Assembly (NCBI GenBank): GCA_000827205.1
Contig: KN832557.1
Location: forward strand, 1,831,771-1,895,770
Source of the DNA: Plicaturopsis crispa FD-325 SS-3
Lineage: Eukaryota; Basidiomycota; Agaricomycetes; Amylocorticiales; Amylocorticiaceae
Reading direction: 5' to 3'
Length of the DNA stretch: 64,000 bases
The position numbers were made by a program, and so were the translations under genes. The notes beneath the pieces were generated by a model, which ran no database searches, was not told the origin of the DNA, and was given only the letters and a program-made list of their open reading frames with translations. Positions 1-9,660 of the stretch are shown one piece after another (positions within the stretch are counted from its first letter, which is position 1; each line of letters opens with the position of its first letter).

Positions 1-528
1 ACTCTGCCCCAAGCTCAGATGTTCAGGCCTCAGCACAGATAGCCATGCCAAGACGGATCGCTTTGTCTCAAGTCTACCGGACCCAGACTGCAGTGAAGTG
101 GTACGGTCCAGCAGTTTGACTGCGGAGACCTGACATCACGTCCGCGAACGACGAGCTCGTGCTCGCGATATTCTTGCATCGGAAACGATATGTATGTACT
201 CAAGCTTCAAGTATCGATACAATAATGCAGGCTGCAGCTTGGGCGGCCAAAGATTCCAGGTCATGCGCAGAAGGAACATCAGGGAACATTGCGCTCCCGA
301 GGACCAAAGCCACATGTTAACGAGAGTGCGCCGAAGGTGGTGGGGTGCTTGGTAGCTGCTTAGAGGACAGAAAACTCATGTTGTAGGGGTATGCGACAAT
401 TGACTCATGTCAGACAGACATGCTCAGAGAGGTGCATGTAACAAGCAAAATTAACAGGAGATACGACACACGTACAGTACTATACACCAAGCAGGTCCAG
501 GAAGCGGCGGCATACACAGTGCTACCGT
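1..528. other. Left edge, no gene supported
   Basis: This stretch lies downstream of the minus-strand ISY1 gene. I find no reading frame with splice signals or recognisable protein similarity. It probably holds the ISY1 3' untranslated region and part of the next spacer. Confidence 0.5.
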
Positions 529-1758
529 CTATGCAGCAGCCTGCTCCTCCCCATCCCCGAAATACTCCTCCACAAGCGCCCGCTTCCGCAGCCCAAGCAG
601 CACGCCCTCCATCTCCTCCCGCGTGGGCAGCTTCGGCGGCAGCAGGTTCTCGGGCTCGAGGAACGATATGTACGCCGCCGCCGCGCGCGCGCGCTCCAGG
701 TGTAGCGCAGCGTCAGCGTCGCCTTTGGGAGCGGTGGGAGCGGCGGGAGTGGCGGCGTCCTGTGCTTTTGAGCGTTTGGCAGACTCGTCCGGCATGTCGA
801 CGTCGCCGTCGCCGTCCGGTGCTTTCCGCTTCGCGTGCGGCGCGGAGGGATCGGAGGGCTGGGAGGGTAAGGGCGCTGCGTCGTTTTCTCTCCGTGGCAT
901 TTTTGGAGTCGGGTGGTCGTCCGAGATGCCTAGGATGCTCCGTAGGTTCGCGTATGCTTCTTCCCATTCTGCGCGGACAGGGTTAAAGGGCAAGATATGG
1001 GGGGGAATAGTGGTAGGACGTACCTTCTTCCTCTGCTTGCTGCTCGTACTGGAGGAGTGATCCGTCTGCCTCGTCGAGGTCACCGAAATAGGACGGCCCC
1101 TGGCTCATGAATTTTTTGTAGAAACTGAGCGCCTGGTTTTCCTCCTCTTCCTCGTTTTTGCGGCTCTGGAAGAGCTCCCGTACTCCGGGGAGGTCTTTCG
1201 CCCGTCCGAAGTACCTTGAATGGGACAGACGTTAAAATGGGCGCACTATGGAGCTCGTCGGTGGACGTACTTGTATCCCTTTGTACCAGGCACCTCCTTC
1301 CCATCGTCGTCCAGCATAGCGACATTCCGTCGGTAGTTCGCACCGCCCAGTGCGACAATCTGGTTCTCCCAATGCCTCTTCTCCCGCATCAGCTTGTTGA
1401 TCTCATCGTTCAGGTCGCGGACCTCGTAGTCCGTCAGTCCAGCTGCGCGAACGTTACAATTATCAATACACGGCGCGATAGCCAAACCACAACGAGGGGG
1501 CGCACCATCTTGGATTTTCGCGACCTTGCGGCTGATCTCGCGCAGAATTTCTCCTCTCCAGCGCTCGCAGTCTCTGAGGCTCTTGCACGCGCTGGCCATG
1601 CGCGGTCGGCGGTCGCTGCGCGTCCCGAGGCCCAGTTCGGCGGCTTGGGCCTCCCGGAACCGGTATAGCATGGACTGCGCTTTCTCTTCATTACGGGCCT
1701 TTGATAAATGAGTTGAGCATGGGCAATTGGTATCCTAGTGGTGAAGCCAGTATACCAT
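529..1758 (-). CDS. ISY1: Pre-mRNA splicing factor ISY1
   Basis: Isy1 is a component of the Prp19/NTC complex that acts in the spliceosome around the catalytic steps. Five exons join in frame: 1756-1758, 1506-1698, 1271-1442, 1024-1214 and 529-968, giving 332 residues. The conserved N-terminus MARNEEKAQSMLYRFREAQA is seen, followed by the Isy1 core (LTDYEVRDLNDEINKLMREK, then GANYRRN and GTKGYKYFGRAKDLPGVREL). The C-terminal third is low-complexity with DGDGDVDMPDE and alanine-rich stretches, then a final helix-like segment. The start is fixed by an ATG directly followed by a GTATAC donor; the ATG alone is the first coding exon. All four introns are 55-63 nt. The gene is divergent from the transporter at 2994, and a MITE starts 120 bp upstream of its ATG. 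The family assignment is very secure. Confidence 0.95.
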
Positions 1759-1869
1759 TTTGGAGTTTCGGGGCGGGTGTCTGTCGAGGAAGGAAGAGGA
1801 ATTGTTCCGATGCCCGACGACACTCGCCGATGTGGCTGAAGCCTGAAGGAAAACAGAAGCTCACGGTCT

Positions 1870-1877
1870 GTCCTGGT
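1870..1877. repeat. Left target-site duplication of the MITE
   Basis: The octamer GTCCTGGT lies directly against the left TIR and is repeated exactly at 2458-2465. An 8-bp duplication is the hallmark of hAT transposition. The pre-insertion site can be read as CGGTCT-GTCCTGGT-CTGTCG. Confidence 0.9.
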
Positions 1878-2457
1878 TAGGGTAGCGGGAAAAATTCGAA
1901 AGTTATTAACATCGGTTAATTAACACCTGTTAATAACCGGTTAATAACCGGTCAAAAAATATTTGAACTTTGGGTGAATTCAAGACATGTATAAAAGTAT
2001 CACGTGCACGCTACTTAGAGGTATTCTCAGGGCCGGACGAGAGATTTTGAGCATTACTGGGGTGTACAGGCCTTCCGAGAGGAAAAGACACCAAATGTTC
2101 TCGGGAGTCGGAGGTAAGCCCAAAGTATTTTAAATCGGAATACGCCCCCGGACATGGCTATGATATTGCGGCGTCGGAGGAGCGGTTCGCATGCTGCGAC
2201 GCACAGGCGCACGAACGGGCAAGCTCCCAAATTCAGTGGACGTTACGAGGCATTCGAGTGCACTGTCATGCCAATTTTCGCGTTTTCCGCTCATCCCTGG
2301 TGGCGCGGTTTTTTGAGAAAAATCGCAAAAATAGCAGGGGAAATGTGCACGTGACTTTATTTATTGACGTTATTAACAGCGGTTAATATATGCCCTGGAG
2401 GGCGGTTGTTATTAACTGGGTTATTAACAGGCCCAAATCTTTCTTCACGCTACCCTA
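1878..2457. mobile_element. hAT-type MITE (non-autonomous DNA transposon), 580 bp
   Basis: The element begins TAGGGTAGCG and ends with the exact inverse CGCTACCCTA. The inverted match continues imperfectly for about another 10 bases (GGGAAAAATT against TGAAGAAAGA). Both ends are flanked by the octamer GTCCTGGT. Short subterminal copies of GTTAATAAC or its complement are concentrated at 1900-1955 and 2363-2432, a plausible transposase-binding arrangement. A palindromic CACGTGCACG / GTGCACGTG pair sits inboard at about 2003 and 2345. There is no transposase reading frame, so it must be mobilised in trans. The perfect duplication suggests a fairly recent insertion. It occupies the shared upstream region of ISY1 and the MFS transporter. 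The hAT assignment rests on the 8-bp duplication and TIR style; no autonomous partner is in the window. Confidence 0.88.
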
Positions 2458-2465
2458 GTCCTGGT
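2458..2465. repeat. Right target-site duplication of the MITE
   Basis: Exact copy of the octamer GTCCTGGT at 1870-1877, abutting the right TIR. Confidence 0.9.
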
Positions 2466-2993
2466 CTGTCGTTCCTCCACAAGAGTAAAGCCGCTTCGTC
2501 CATCCTCTACATAGCATACCGACAGCTCGCGCAGGCACTATCGCTGTTAAATGGCTTCCGATATCGGTGGCCTCAAGAGCTACCTCCAAGTCGGTCCGAG
2601 GGATCTCAGCACACGGCTTAATTGGAGCCTCACCAATTTTTGACATTTCAGCTCCTATTCGTGGTTTTGTGGTCATCTTGTACATGTATTATTACTGCAC
2701 AACTCGCTGCATGTTTTCTCCACATGGCGACGGCGCAAAACCTATGCGCCATTCACATCCTGGGTTTCAACGCGAGACCGGCGTACGGAATCCGGGACGA
2801 CATGAATCACGTGCGCGCACGATAGAGGCCAGGTGACCTGAATTTTTTCGAGAAATTTGGAGTTTGTGCTTCGCTTGTCAGTGTTTGATCTCTGAAACCC
2901 ATGGCAAGCGCTTGAGATCCATTTCTACAAAGAGCCCAAGCCAAGGCGAATCGACCGACCCCAGGATCTGTACGCCTTCCTTCCGCCCCCACC
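2466..2993 (+). promoter_or_regulatory. Upstream region of the MFS transporter
   Basis: This is non-coding sequence between the MITE and the transporter ATG. The 40 bases before the ATG are pyrimidine-rich with CCCCCACC just upstream, typical of fungal 5' leaders. I see no clear TATA box or named operator. Confidence 0.4.
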
Positions 2994-5157
2994 ATGTCCA
3001 AATTACCGACAGTCATATCGGACGAAAAACATCTAGATTCGAAAGAGCTGGACACCGTACTGGACGAGGTCGCTCGCGATGTCACCGCGGGCGAGATCTC
3101 CGAGCTCGTGGTGGTAGCGGAGGGCGAGGAGCGGACGACGCTGTTCGTTTGGCTGCTCGTCGCAACGTGCAGTATTTCGGGAGGCTTGTTTGGTCAGCAT
3201 GCACATGTTCTCTTAGAGTAACCCTGTACTGATGTTTGTGTGTAGGGTATGACACTGGGGTACGTTCATATCCTATGCACAGCATAGGCTTGGGCTAAAC
3301 GATGTATCAGGTTATCTCTGGTGCCCTTGTTACTATAGGATCAGACCTGGGACCGTCAGTTCTCTCGGATGGGCAAAAGGTGTCGTCTCACTCGAAACAT
3401 ACGTCCCTGCCACTGTCGCTAATCTCCATGCAAGGAATTAATAACTTCAGCTACCACGCTCGGAGCCTTACTTGGCGGCTTAGCTGCCGGTGCACTCTCG
3501 GACTTGACTGGACGGAGACCCGTGCTAGGAATTGCGGATATCATCTTCATGGCAGGAGCCATCACCCAAGCTTGCTGTCACACAGTCTGGAGCATGGTAC
3601 GTCTCCACCATCCCCTACGAGACTCTCCACCCCAATGACCTGCTGCATAGATCGGTGGCCGTTTCCTAATCGGTCTAGGCGTCGGCATAGCGTCCTGCGT
3701 TGCCCCCCTCTACATCCAAGAGCTCTCGCCCACCCGGCTGCGCGGCCGCATGGTCGTCGTAAACGTGGTCATGATCACCCTGGGGCAGGTCATAGCCTAC
3801 GGGATCGACGCGGGCTTCGCCAACGTGCACCACGGGTGGAGGTGGATGGTCGGCTTGGGCGCTGTGCCCGCCGGTTTGCAGCTGATCCTCTTGTTCCTGC
3901 TGCCGGAATCTCGTGAGTGGGTTGGATACTGTGTGTGTGTTGCGGTTTATTGAGCGATTGAGCAGCACGTATTATGCTCCGGAAGGGTGACGTCGATGGG
4001 GCACATAGGATAATGTCGAAGATATACGCGCTCGCCACTCCGGAACAAGTTGATCTCAAGGTAGTCCCTAGCCCTCCTTCACAAGCATTTTCTCCCCCTA
4101 AAAATTGGTGTCTTTCTAGGTCAAAGTGTTACGAGCTGCTGTCCAGCAAAGCATAATCATCACGAACTCGACAACGTTCCTCCAACGCTTCTCCTCAATG
4201 TTCCTCAACCCCATAAACCGCCGCGCCCTAAGTTCGTCCCCTCCCCCCCCTCCCATCACGCATCCCATCTCAAGCTAACGCGTATCCGCACAGTAATCGG
4301 CTGCGGCCTCCAAGCATACCAGCAACTCTGCGGCTTCAACACGCTGATGTACTACTCCGCGACTTTATTCAAGGAAATCGGGTTCGACCAGCCCACGGCC
4401 GTCGGGCTCATCGTGTCGGGCACGAACTTTATATTTACGCTGATCGCGCTGAAGTGGATCGACCAGATTGGGAGGAGGAGGATCATGGTCGTGTCTGCGC
4501 CCGGTATGGTGTTCGGGCTCACGCTTGCTAGTATTGCGTTCTTCTGTGAGTTCGTTTTCAGCCCTCGCAAATCGATACTGACGTTTACTCGTCCGGTAGA
4601 TATGACGAAGAAGACGGGGGGCGATTTGGTCGACGGGACGGAGTATGCGAAGGGGTGGTCGGCGATCGTGTTGCTGTCCATGATCATCTTCGTAGCGTCG
4701 TACGCTACCGGGCTGGGCAACGTCCCCTGGCAGCAAGGCGAACTCTTCGGTCTCGAAGGTGTGTATTCCCCCACCCCCTTCTCTTCTCTCTACTCCTCTC
4801 CTCTCCCCTCTTCTCCCTTCTCCTCTCCTCTTTCCATTCCTATTCCTTATTTGATCACCAGTCCGCGGCATCGGCACCTCCCTCTCCACCGCCACCAACT
4901 GGGCCGCCAACCTCCTCATCAACTCCACCTACCTCTCCCTCATGGCGCGCATCACCCCCGCCGGCGCCTTCGGGTTCTACGCCGGGCTGTGTTTCCTCGG
5001 CTGGGTGTTCTGCGTGGGCTGCTTCCCGGAGACGGCGGGGCTGAGCTTGGAGGAGGTGCAGAGCGTGTTTAGGGATGGGTTTGGGGTGGGGGCGAGTGGG
5101 GAGATGCGGAGGAGGAGGAGGGAGGTGAGGAGGGAGAAGGTGGGGGCGTCGCCGTGA
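2994..5157 (+). CDS. MFS sugar/myo-inositol transporter (ITR-like)
   Basis: A plasma-membrane proton-coupled transporter of the sugar porter family, closest by motif to fungal myo-inositol transporters. Ten exons join in frame to 539 residues: 2994-3192, 3246-3259, 3311-3379, 3435-3596, 3651-3912, 3966-4060, 4120-4231, 4294-4545, 4600-4758 and 4862-5157. Visible motifs are GGLFGYDTGVISGALV in TM1, [10 protein letters not shown] in loop 2-3, [20 protein letters not shown] with [10 protein letters not shown] in TM4-5, LLPESPR before the central loop, [17 protein letters not shown] in TM7, and [11 protein letters not shown] in TM10. The C-terminal tail is basic ([11 protein letters not shown]). 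The intron before the last exon is long (103 nt) and strongly CT-rich. Exon 2 is a 14-nt microexon encoding part of the TM1 signature. Substrate (inositol or another polyol or hexose) is inferred. Confidence 0.9.
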
Positions 5158-5420
5158 GCGCGCGGGGGATACGATGGGTGGATGATGATACGATGGATGG
5201 ATGGATGGTCAGGTGTACTTTAATCATGGCACGAGCTCACGAACGCACTTGTCTTTGTTACTGATTACTACTTACCGTGACGATACCTTGTAATTAGCTG
5301 TTTATTTGTAGGTGTTTTTTTTTCAACCGAGTCAGTGTCGTTTCTCTAAATAATTGGTACATTGATATAAATTCTTGATTCTATCCTCTGAGATCCGTAA
5401 GTGCCCTGTTTTCGAGAGGC

Positions 5421-7288
5421 CTAAGGAATCTTGGTAGCAGTCCAGAACGCGGCGTGATATACGTAGCCCAGCATCGCAGCCGAATTGCTCGTGTACGTCG
5501 TATCTATCGTCCGCTCGTTCTGTCGCGCTCACATGGAGTTAGCGTAACCCTCAGCACGGGGATGCGGACAGAATGTGCGTACGGAGATTTCGAAGCCGAT
5601 TTTGCGCGCGAGCACCTTGACTTCCTCGAGGTCGAGCTCGATGGACGGGTCGTTCGTCGTATTGTTCTCGAAATGCCAGAGAAGAGGGCCTATGGAAACC
5701 GTGCATCAGGAGACATGCCCTGGACGATGGGGTGATGAGGTGGAGCCGTACCGAGATTTATCCATACACCCCCTGGCGCCAGTATTCGATGGAGGATGCG
5801 AAGGTAGTTCACTATGTTTTTCGCCTATAGGCTTTCTCTTATGGGCGTGTTCACATCAATAAGAAATTTGGAGCTTACCGTGTCGATGAAGAAGCAGGTC
5901 AATATGGCATCCCACTGCCCCGCCTGTGGCTCATGCTCGCTGCCGTCCCCTTCCTCAGCACCATATATCTCTTCGAAGTCGCCTGTCCACAAGTAAACAC
6001 GTTAGTGTCAAACTCACTAGCAGGATTCAGAGGGTAAACTTTCCAGCTACCAAAGAGAAATCTGAGCCAGGCGGAAGGGCGGAGGGCAGGACGTCCGGAA
6101 TTGAGATAGGCCGAAGCATTGCCTCTCGGGAGGGGACATTCGAGAAGGAGTGTGCGTAGGGATATATTTTGTATTTGTCGATCTCGTCCGTTCTGCGGTG
6201 CCAACGTCAGTGCCGTCGACGCAGAGTGGGATGAAGACCAAGACATACCTATTCAGGATGAAGTAGGAGGAGAGCAGCATGTGATGTGAGAACTCGTTCC
6301 CCTGGCACGCGAAGCCTGCACGCATATTGAGTCAGACAACTGTCATAGAGCGGTGAGTACACAGCTGCACAAACCCAAACTCGCGACGTCGTACGCCAGT
6401 CGCCCAAGTCCGGCGCCCGGGACGAGAACTCTAAAGTTCCCTCTAGTATGCAGTGTTCAAATAACCGTGTGTATCAGCGAGAGGAGGCAAGTAGAGACCT
6501 TTCTTCAAAAGGGATGTCCGAGAAATGCTGAAGTAGCGCATCTTCCATCGGTTTGTAGCACGCCTCGCGCTCCTCGATACCCTGCATACCTATAGTCAGA
6601 AAACTGGTACGTTTGCAATGCCCGGAAAGACGCGTCGCACCTCCCTGCTCCAGTCACGAACGAACTGTTTTAGGGTGCTCCTGACCTTGTCCATGTCGAA
6701 ATCGGTCGGGCGGTAACGTCTCCCCTTGGATGATGCAGACGACTCGCCGTGGGAGTGCGAATGCGAATGCGAGTGTGAAGTTGTATGCGAATGGGAATGT
6801 CCTGGACAAGTTTCTAGTTGGTGATGAATCTATGTCCAGAACGCAATCCGTCAACATACCAGATGATATATGATCATGGGAATGAGATGCGTGAGCGTTT
6901 TCTTGTGCAGTTCCCCGCTCCTCCGAGATACCCTCGGCGTCGCCCTCGGCTGTGGCGTCACCAAGATCATGCCCGAATATTTCAGGGTTGGCGACGATCT
7001 GCTTGAGAAACTGCGCATTTGCCATTATGGCCTCATCCACTTCCGCAAGCTTCTGCTTATATCCAAGACTCTCGAGTAGCTCATGATCGTCCTTGGGAAG
7101 GGTGTACACATCCTTCCTTCGCCGATTGTTGGCCGCCAGCTGTCAGAACACCCAAGTCAGCACCGCGGGGGAAGCATCCTGCAGACAAAGACATTGACCG
7201 AATATTTCTGATAACTGTTGAAAGTCTCTATGACATTTGCGAAATGTCTTTGTTCCGCTTCGACATCAGATTCGCTTGGCGATGGCAT
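5421..7288 (-). CDS. Carnosine N-methyltransferase-like protein (N2227/CARNMT1 family)
   Basis: A SAM-dependent methyltransferase of the N2227 family, whose animal member methylates carnosine; the fungal substrate is not established. The N-terminus reads MPSPSESDVEAEQRHFANVI with an RRKDVYTL segment, then a histidine-rich linker, then DWSREGIEEREACYKPMEDA. The SAM site is FRVLVPGAGLGRLAYDVA, followed by GNEFSHHMLLSSYFILN, SLVAGDFEEIYG, WDAILTCFFIDTAKNIVNYL, GGVWINLGPLLWHF and a C-terminal MLGYVYHAAFWTA. Most introns are canonical 50-70 nt. The intron between SLVAG and DFEE has a good AG acceptor but no GT donor at the frame-preserving position. The start ATG begins the only good frame leading into the conserved N-terminal block. 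The family call is secure; the exact join near 6020 is not. Confidence 0.85.
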
Positions 7289-7831
7289 GTCGTTTACGAA
7301 GTGGCGTTGTTTAGGGGTTGCCGCCGTCCCAAACGAGGTAAATAGGTTGTTTGCGCTTGTGTGGCAACAGCTTTGGGTCTGCTAAGTTCGTCATCGAGCC
7401 CAAATCGAGCCAAGAAGATATCGAGCTCGTCAAGAGCTCGTACGGCCTGGGTGTGACATTGTACCTGAACGAATCCTGGCAGGATGATATTCGACCTTGA
7501 AAGAGATTCAATGAAATAGCTAGTGATTAAGATTCCTTGCCCATATGTCCATCAAAAACGCGTTGCAAGAGATATGTAATTCGTCACGGTAAAGAAAGGT
7601 GGACTTCGGTCGGACGTAAGAAAAGCCATCGAAGGGGTAAAAAAGAGTGGATGGCGCGCGCAGACTAGACTCAGACTCACAAAAGACAAGATATTAATAG
7701 TCTCAATCCATCTATGAAGCTTTCCACAAAATCCATGTAAGTCAAATCAAAACGGTACTAGGTTCGCCGGTGGCTGTCTGCATGCTCTTCAAGTAGGAGT
7801 TCTAGCCGCACATGGGACGGCAATACTTACT
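7289..7831. other. Spacer between methyltransferase and SDR, no gene supported
   Basis: Short open frames here have no splice-supported extension or similarity. It should contain the promoter of the minus-strand methyltransferase and the 3' end of the SDR transcript. Confidence 0.5.
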
Positions 7832-9168
7832 TCACAGTCCCATATTCTTCAGCACCATCTCCGTGCCCTCCCAGAGCTCCTGGGCAAGCTCGTCGTTCCT
7901 TGCAGCAGCAGTGGGCTCGCTCACCCTGCCGATGGGTAACAAATACGCCCCTTTGTATACGTCGGGCTTAGCGCGCACATCCGGAGATGCTGCAGCAATG
8001 ATAGATGTGTACGCGCCCTCGTGCGGAGAAACGATACCCACATATGGGAATATCGCCTCGAAAAACGACGAAAACGGTAGCCGGCCCGCGGAGGTGTTGA
8101 CTTCACCGGGGTGCAGGGAGATGGCGATGATCGACGTGCCCTCAAGGCGTGCTTGTAGCGCTCTCGTCCAAAGTATGTTGCAGAGTTTCGAGGCCCCTAC
8201 AGGCACGCACTGTGAGTACAAGTGCGCTAGGAACTACATGCGCACTCACCATATCGTTTCAAGGCGGGCCAAAACCATACATCGTCGTAAGACCGATTGA
8301 AGTCTTCCACAGTTTTGAAATGCACGTTCTTTGGTACGAATTTAGAAGCTTGAGACGCAACCTAGCACGCCACTGATTCAGCTCCTATGGGCAACAATCG
8401 GTACTGTAAGTCTCACATTGACAATGCGGACGTCCGAGTCTGGCAGCTCTGCGGTATGCTTGAGCAGGGAGAGTAATGTCTGTGTAAAAACAAATGGGCT
8501 GAAATGGCTGCAGACGAGATCGTCAGTGACGAGGTTAGGCGTGTTTCCGAACATGCGCACTTGACGACCATTATGTCCGAGATCCCTGCATATCCACAGC
8601 ATTAAAAAATATCCTGCAGAAAGGACACATTGCTTACCATTCGACGTTTTCCGAAAAGTGTGCCCGAAAGGACTCCTATTGTCTCATATTTTAGTACTCT
8701 GAAGGAAGAGGTCGGGCTACACAACTTACATCCCTGCATTATTAACTGCGCCACACATCAGTCAGAGGATTGTCGCACGAATGATATTGCCCGGGCTCAC
8801 TCAGGATGTCCAACCTAGATTCCCTCGCCAAAAATTCCTCTGCGCACTTTTTGGCTTCTGTCGGGTCACTTAGATCGACCCGCGCCCACAAAACTTCGCC
8901 GGCTGAATCGCCTAAGCCTTCCGCCTCAAAACTTGCGATAGCCCCTATCGCCTTGGACTCGGCTCGCGCACCAAGATATACCTTAGCACCACGCCGCACA
9001 AGATGCTTGACAGTTGCATAGCCTATACCGGCACTGCTACATGTCAGAAACGTCTGCGAAAGGAAGACCCAGCGCGACTCACTTTGCACCGGTGACCAGA
9101 ACAACCTTGCCCTTGAGGCTGGGGAGATCTCTCTCCGGCTGGAAGGACTTGGACGCAAAGCCTCCCAT
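7832..9168 (-). CDS. Short-chain dehydrogenase/reductase (RDH/WWOX-like)
   Basis: An NAD(P)-dependent oxidoreductase with a Rossmann fold; substrate unknown. The N-terminus is MGGFASKSFQPERDLPSLKG, then VVLVTGANSAGIG with the TGxxxGxG cofactor loop, split by an intron inside the motif. RVDLSDP, LDILINNAG, HFSPFVFTQTLLSLL, DVRIVNV and YGASKLCNILW follow, the last carrying the catalytic YxxxK. SLHPGEVNT is the usual loop after it. The C-terminus is ELWEGTEMVLKNMGL. Most introns are clear, but the segment between NNAG and the HFSPF helix (about 8570-8740) contains two or three very short exons I could not join with confidence. The gene is a single cytosolic-looking domain with no membrane segment. 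Confidence 0.8.
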
Positions 9169-9660
9169 TACGGAAAAAGGGAAATGTGGTATGGTTTGAG
9201 GATTGTCGACGTGCAAATAATACATCTATCTTTTATTTATAAGTATGAGTAGTAAGTATGCATGTTAGTCAGTTCGAACTTGCTCACCAATCTCGTATAG
9301 CACGGACCTTTTAAACCATCTATTTGCATCTATACTTCGACCTGCGGCCCCGGATCGTTTACTTACAAATATTCTTCATCGACGCGTAGAGGTAACTCGC
9401 TGCTGCAGCTGTCGCCGCGCCGCGCTGCATGTCAGAGGCGCATACTGTCGAACGTTGGCCGGTCAAGTGCCGGTCATGGCCTCGCCTCAGGCTTCAAGTT
9501 GATAGCATGGCCAAAAGCGTGGCTAAAAGTAAGGTCAGCACGCGTCGATTGAAACCCTCACCATACGTCGGACACCAACGAGTGACAATACCCTCATCGT
9601 ACTAGGCAGGCGAACGGTGTCAAGTAACGAAACCCCATCTCCAAATTTAAATACAGGGTA
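9169..9660. other. Spacer between SDR and complex I gene, no gene supported
   Basis: No coding signal was recognised. The region lies upstream of the SDR and downstream of the minus-strand complex I subunit gene. Confidence 0.5.

Noticed and set aside
5170-5210. ATGG/GATG simple repeat downstream of the transporter
   Set aside because: Short, imperfect low-complexity sequence in a 3' untranslated region; common and uninformative.
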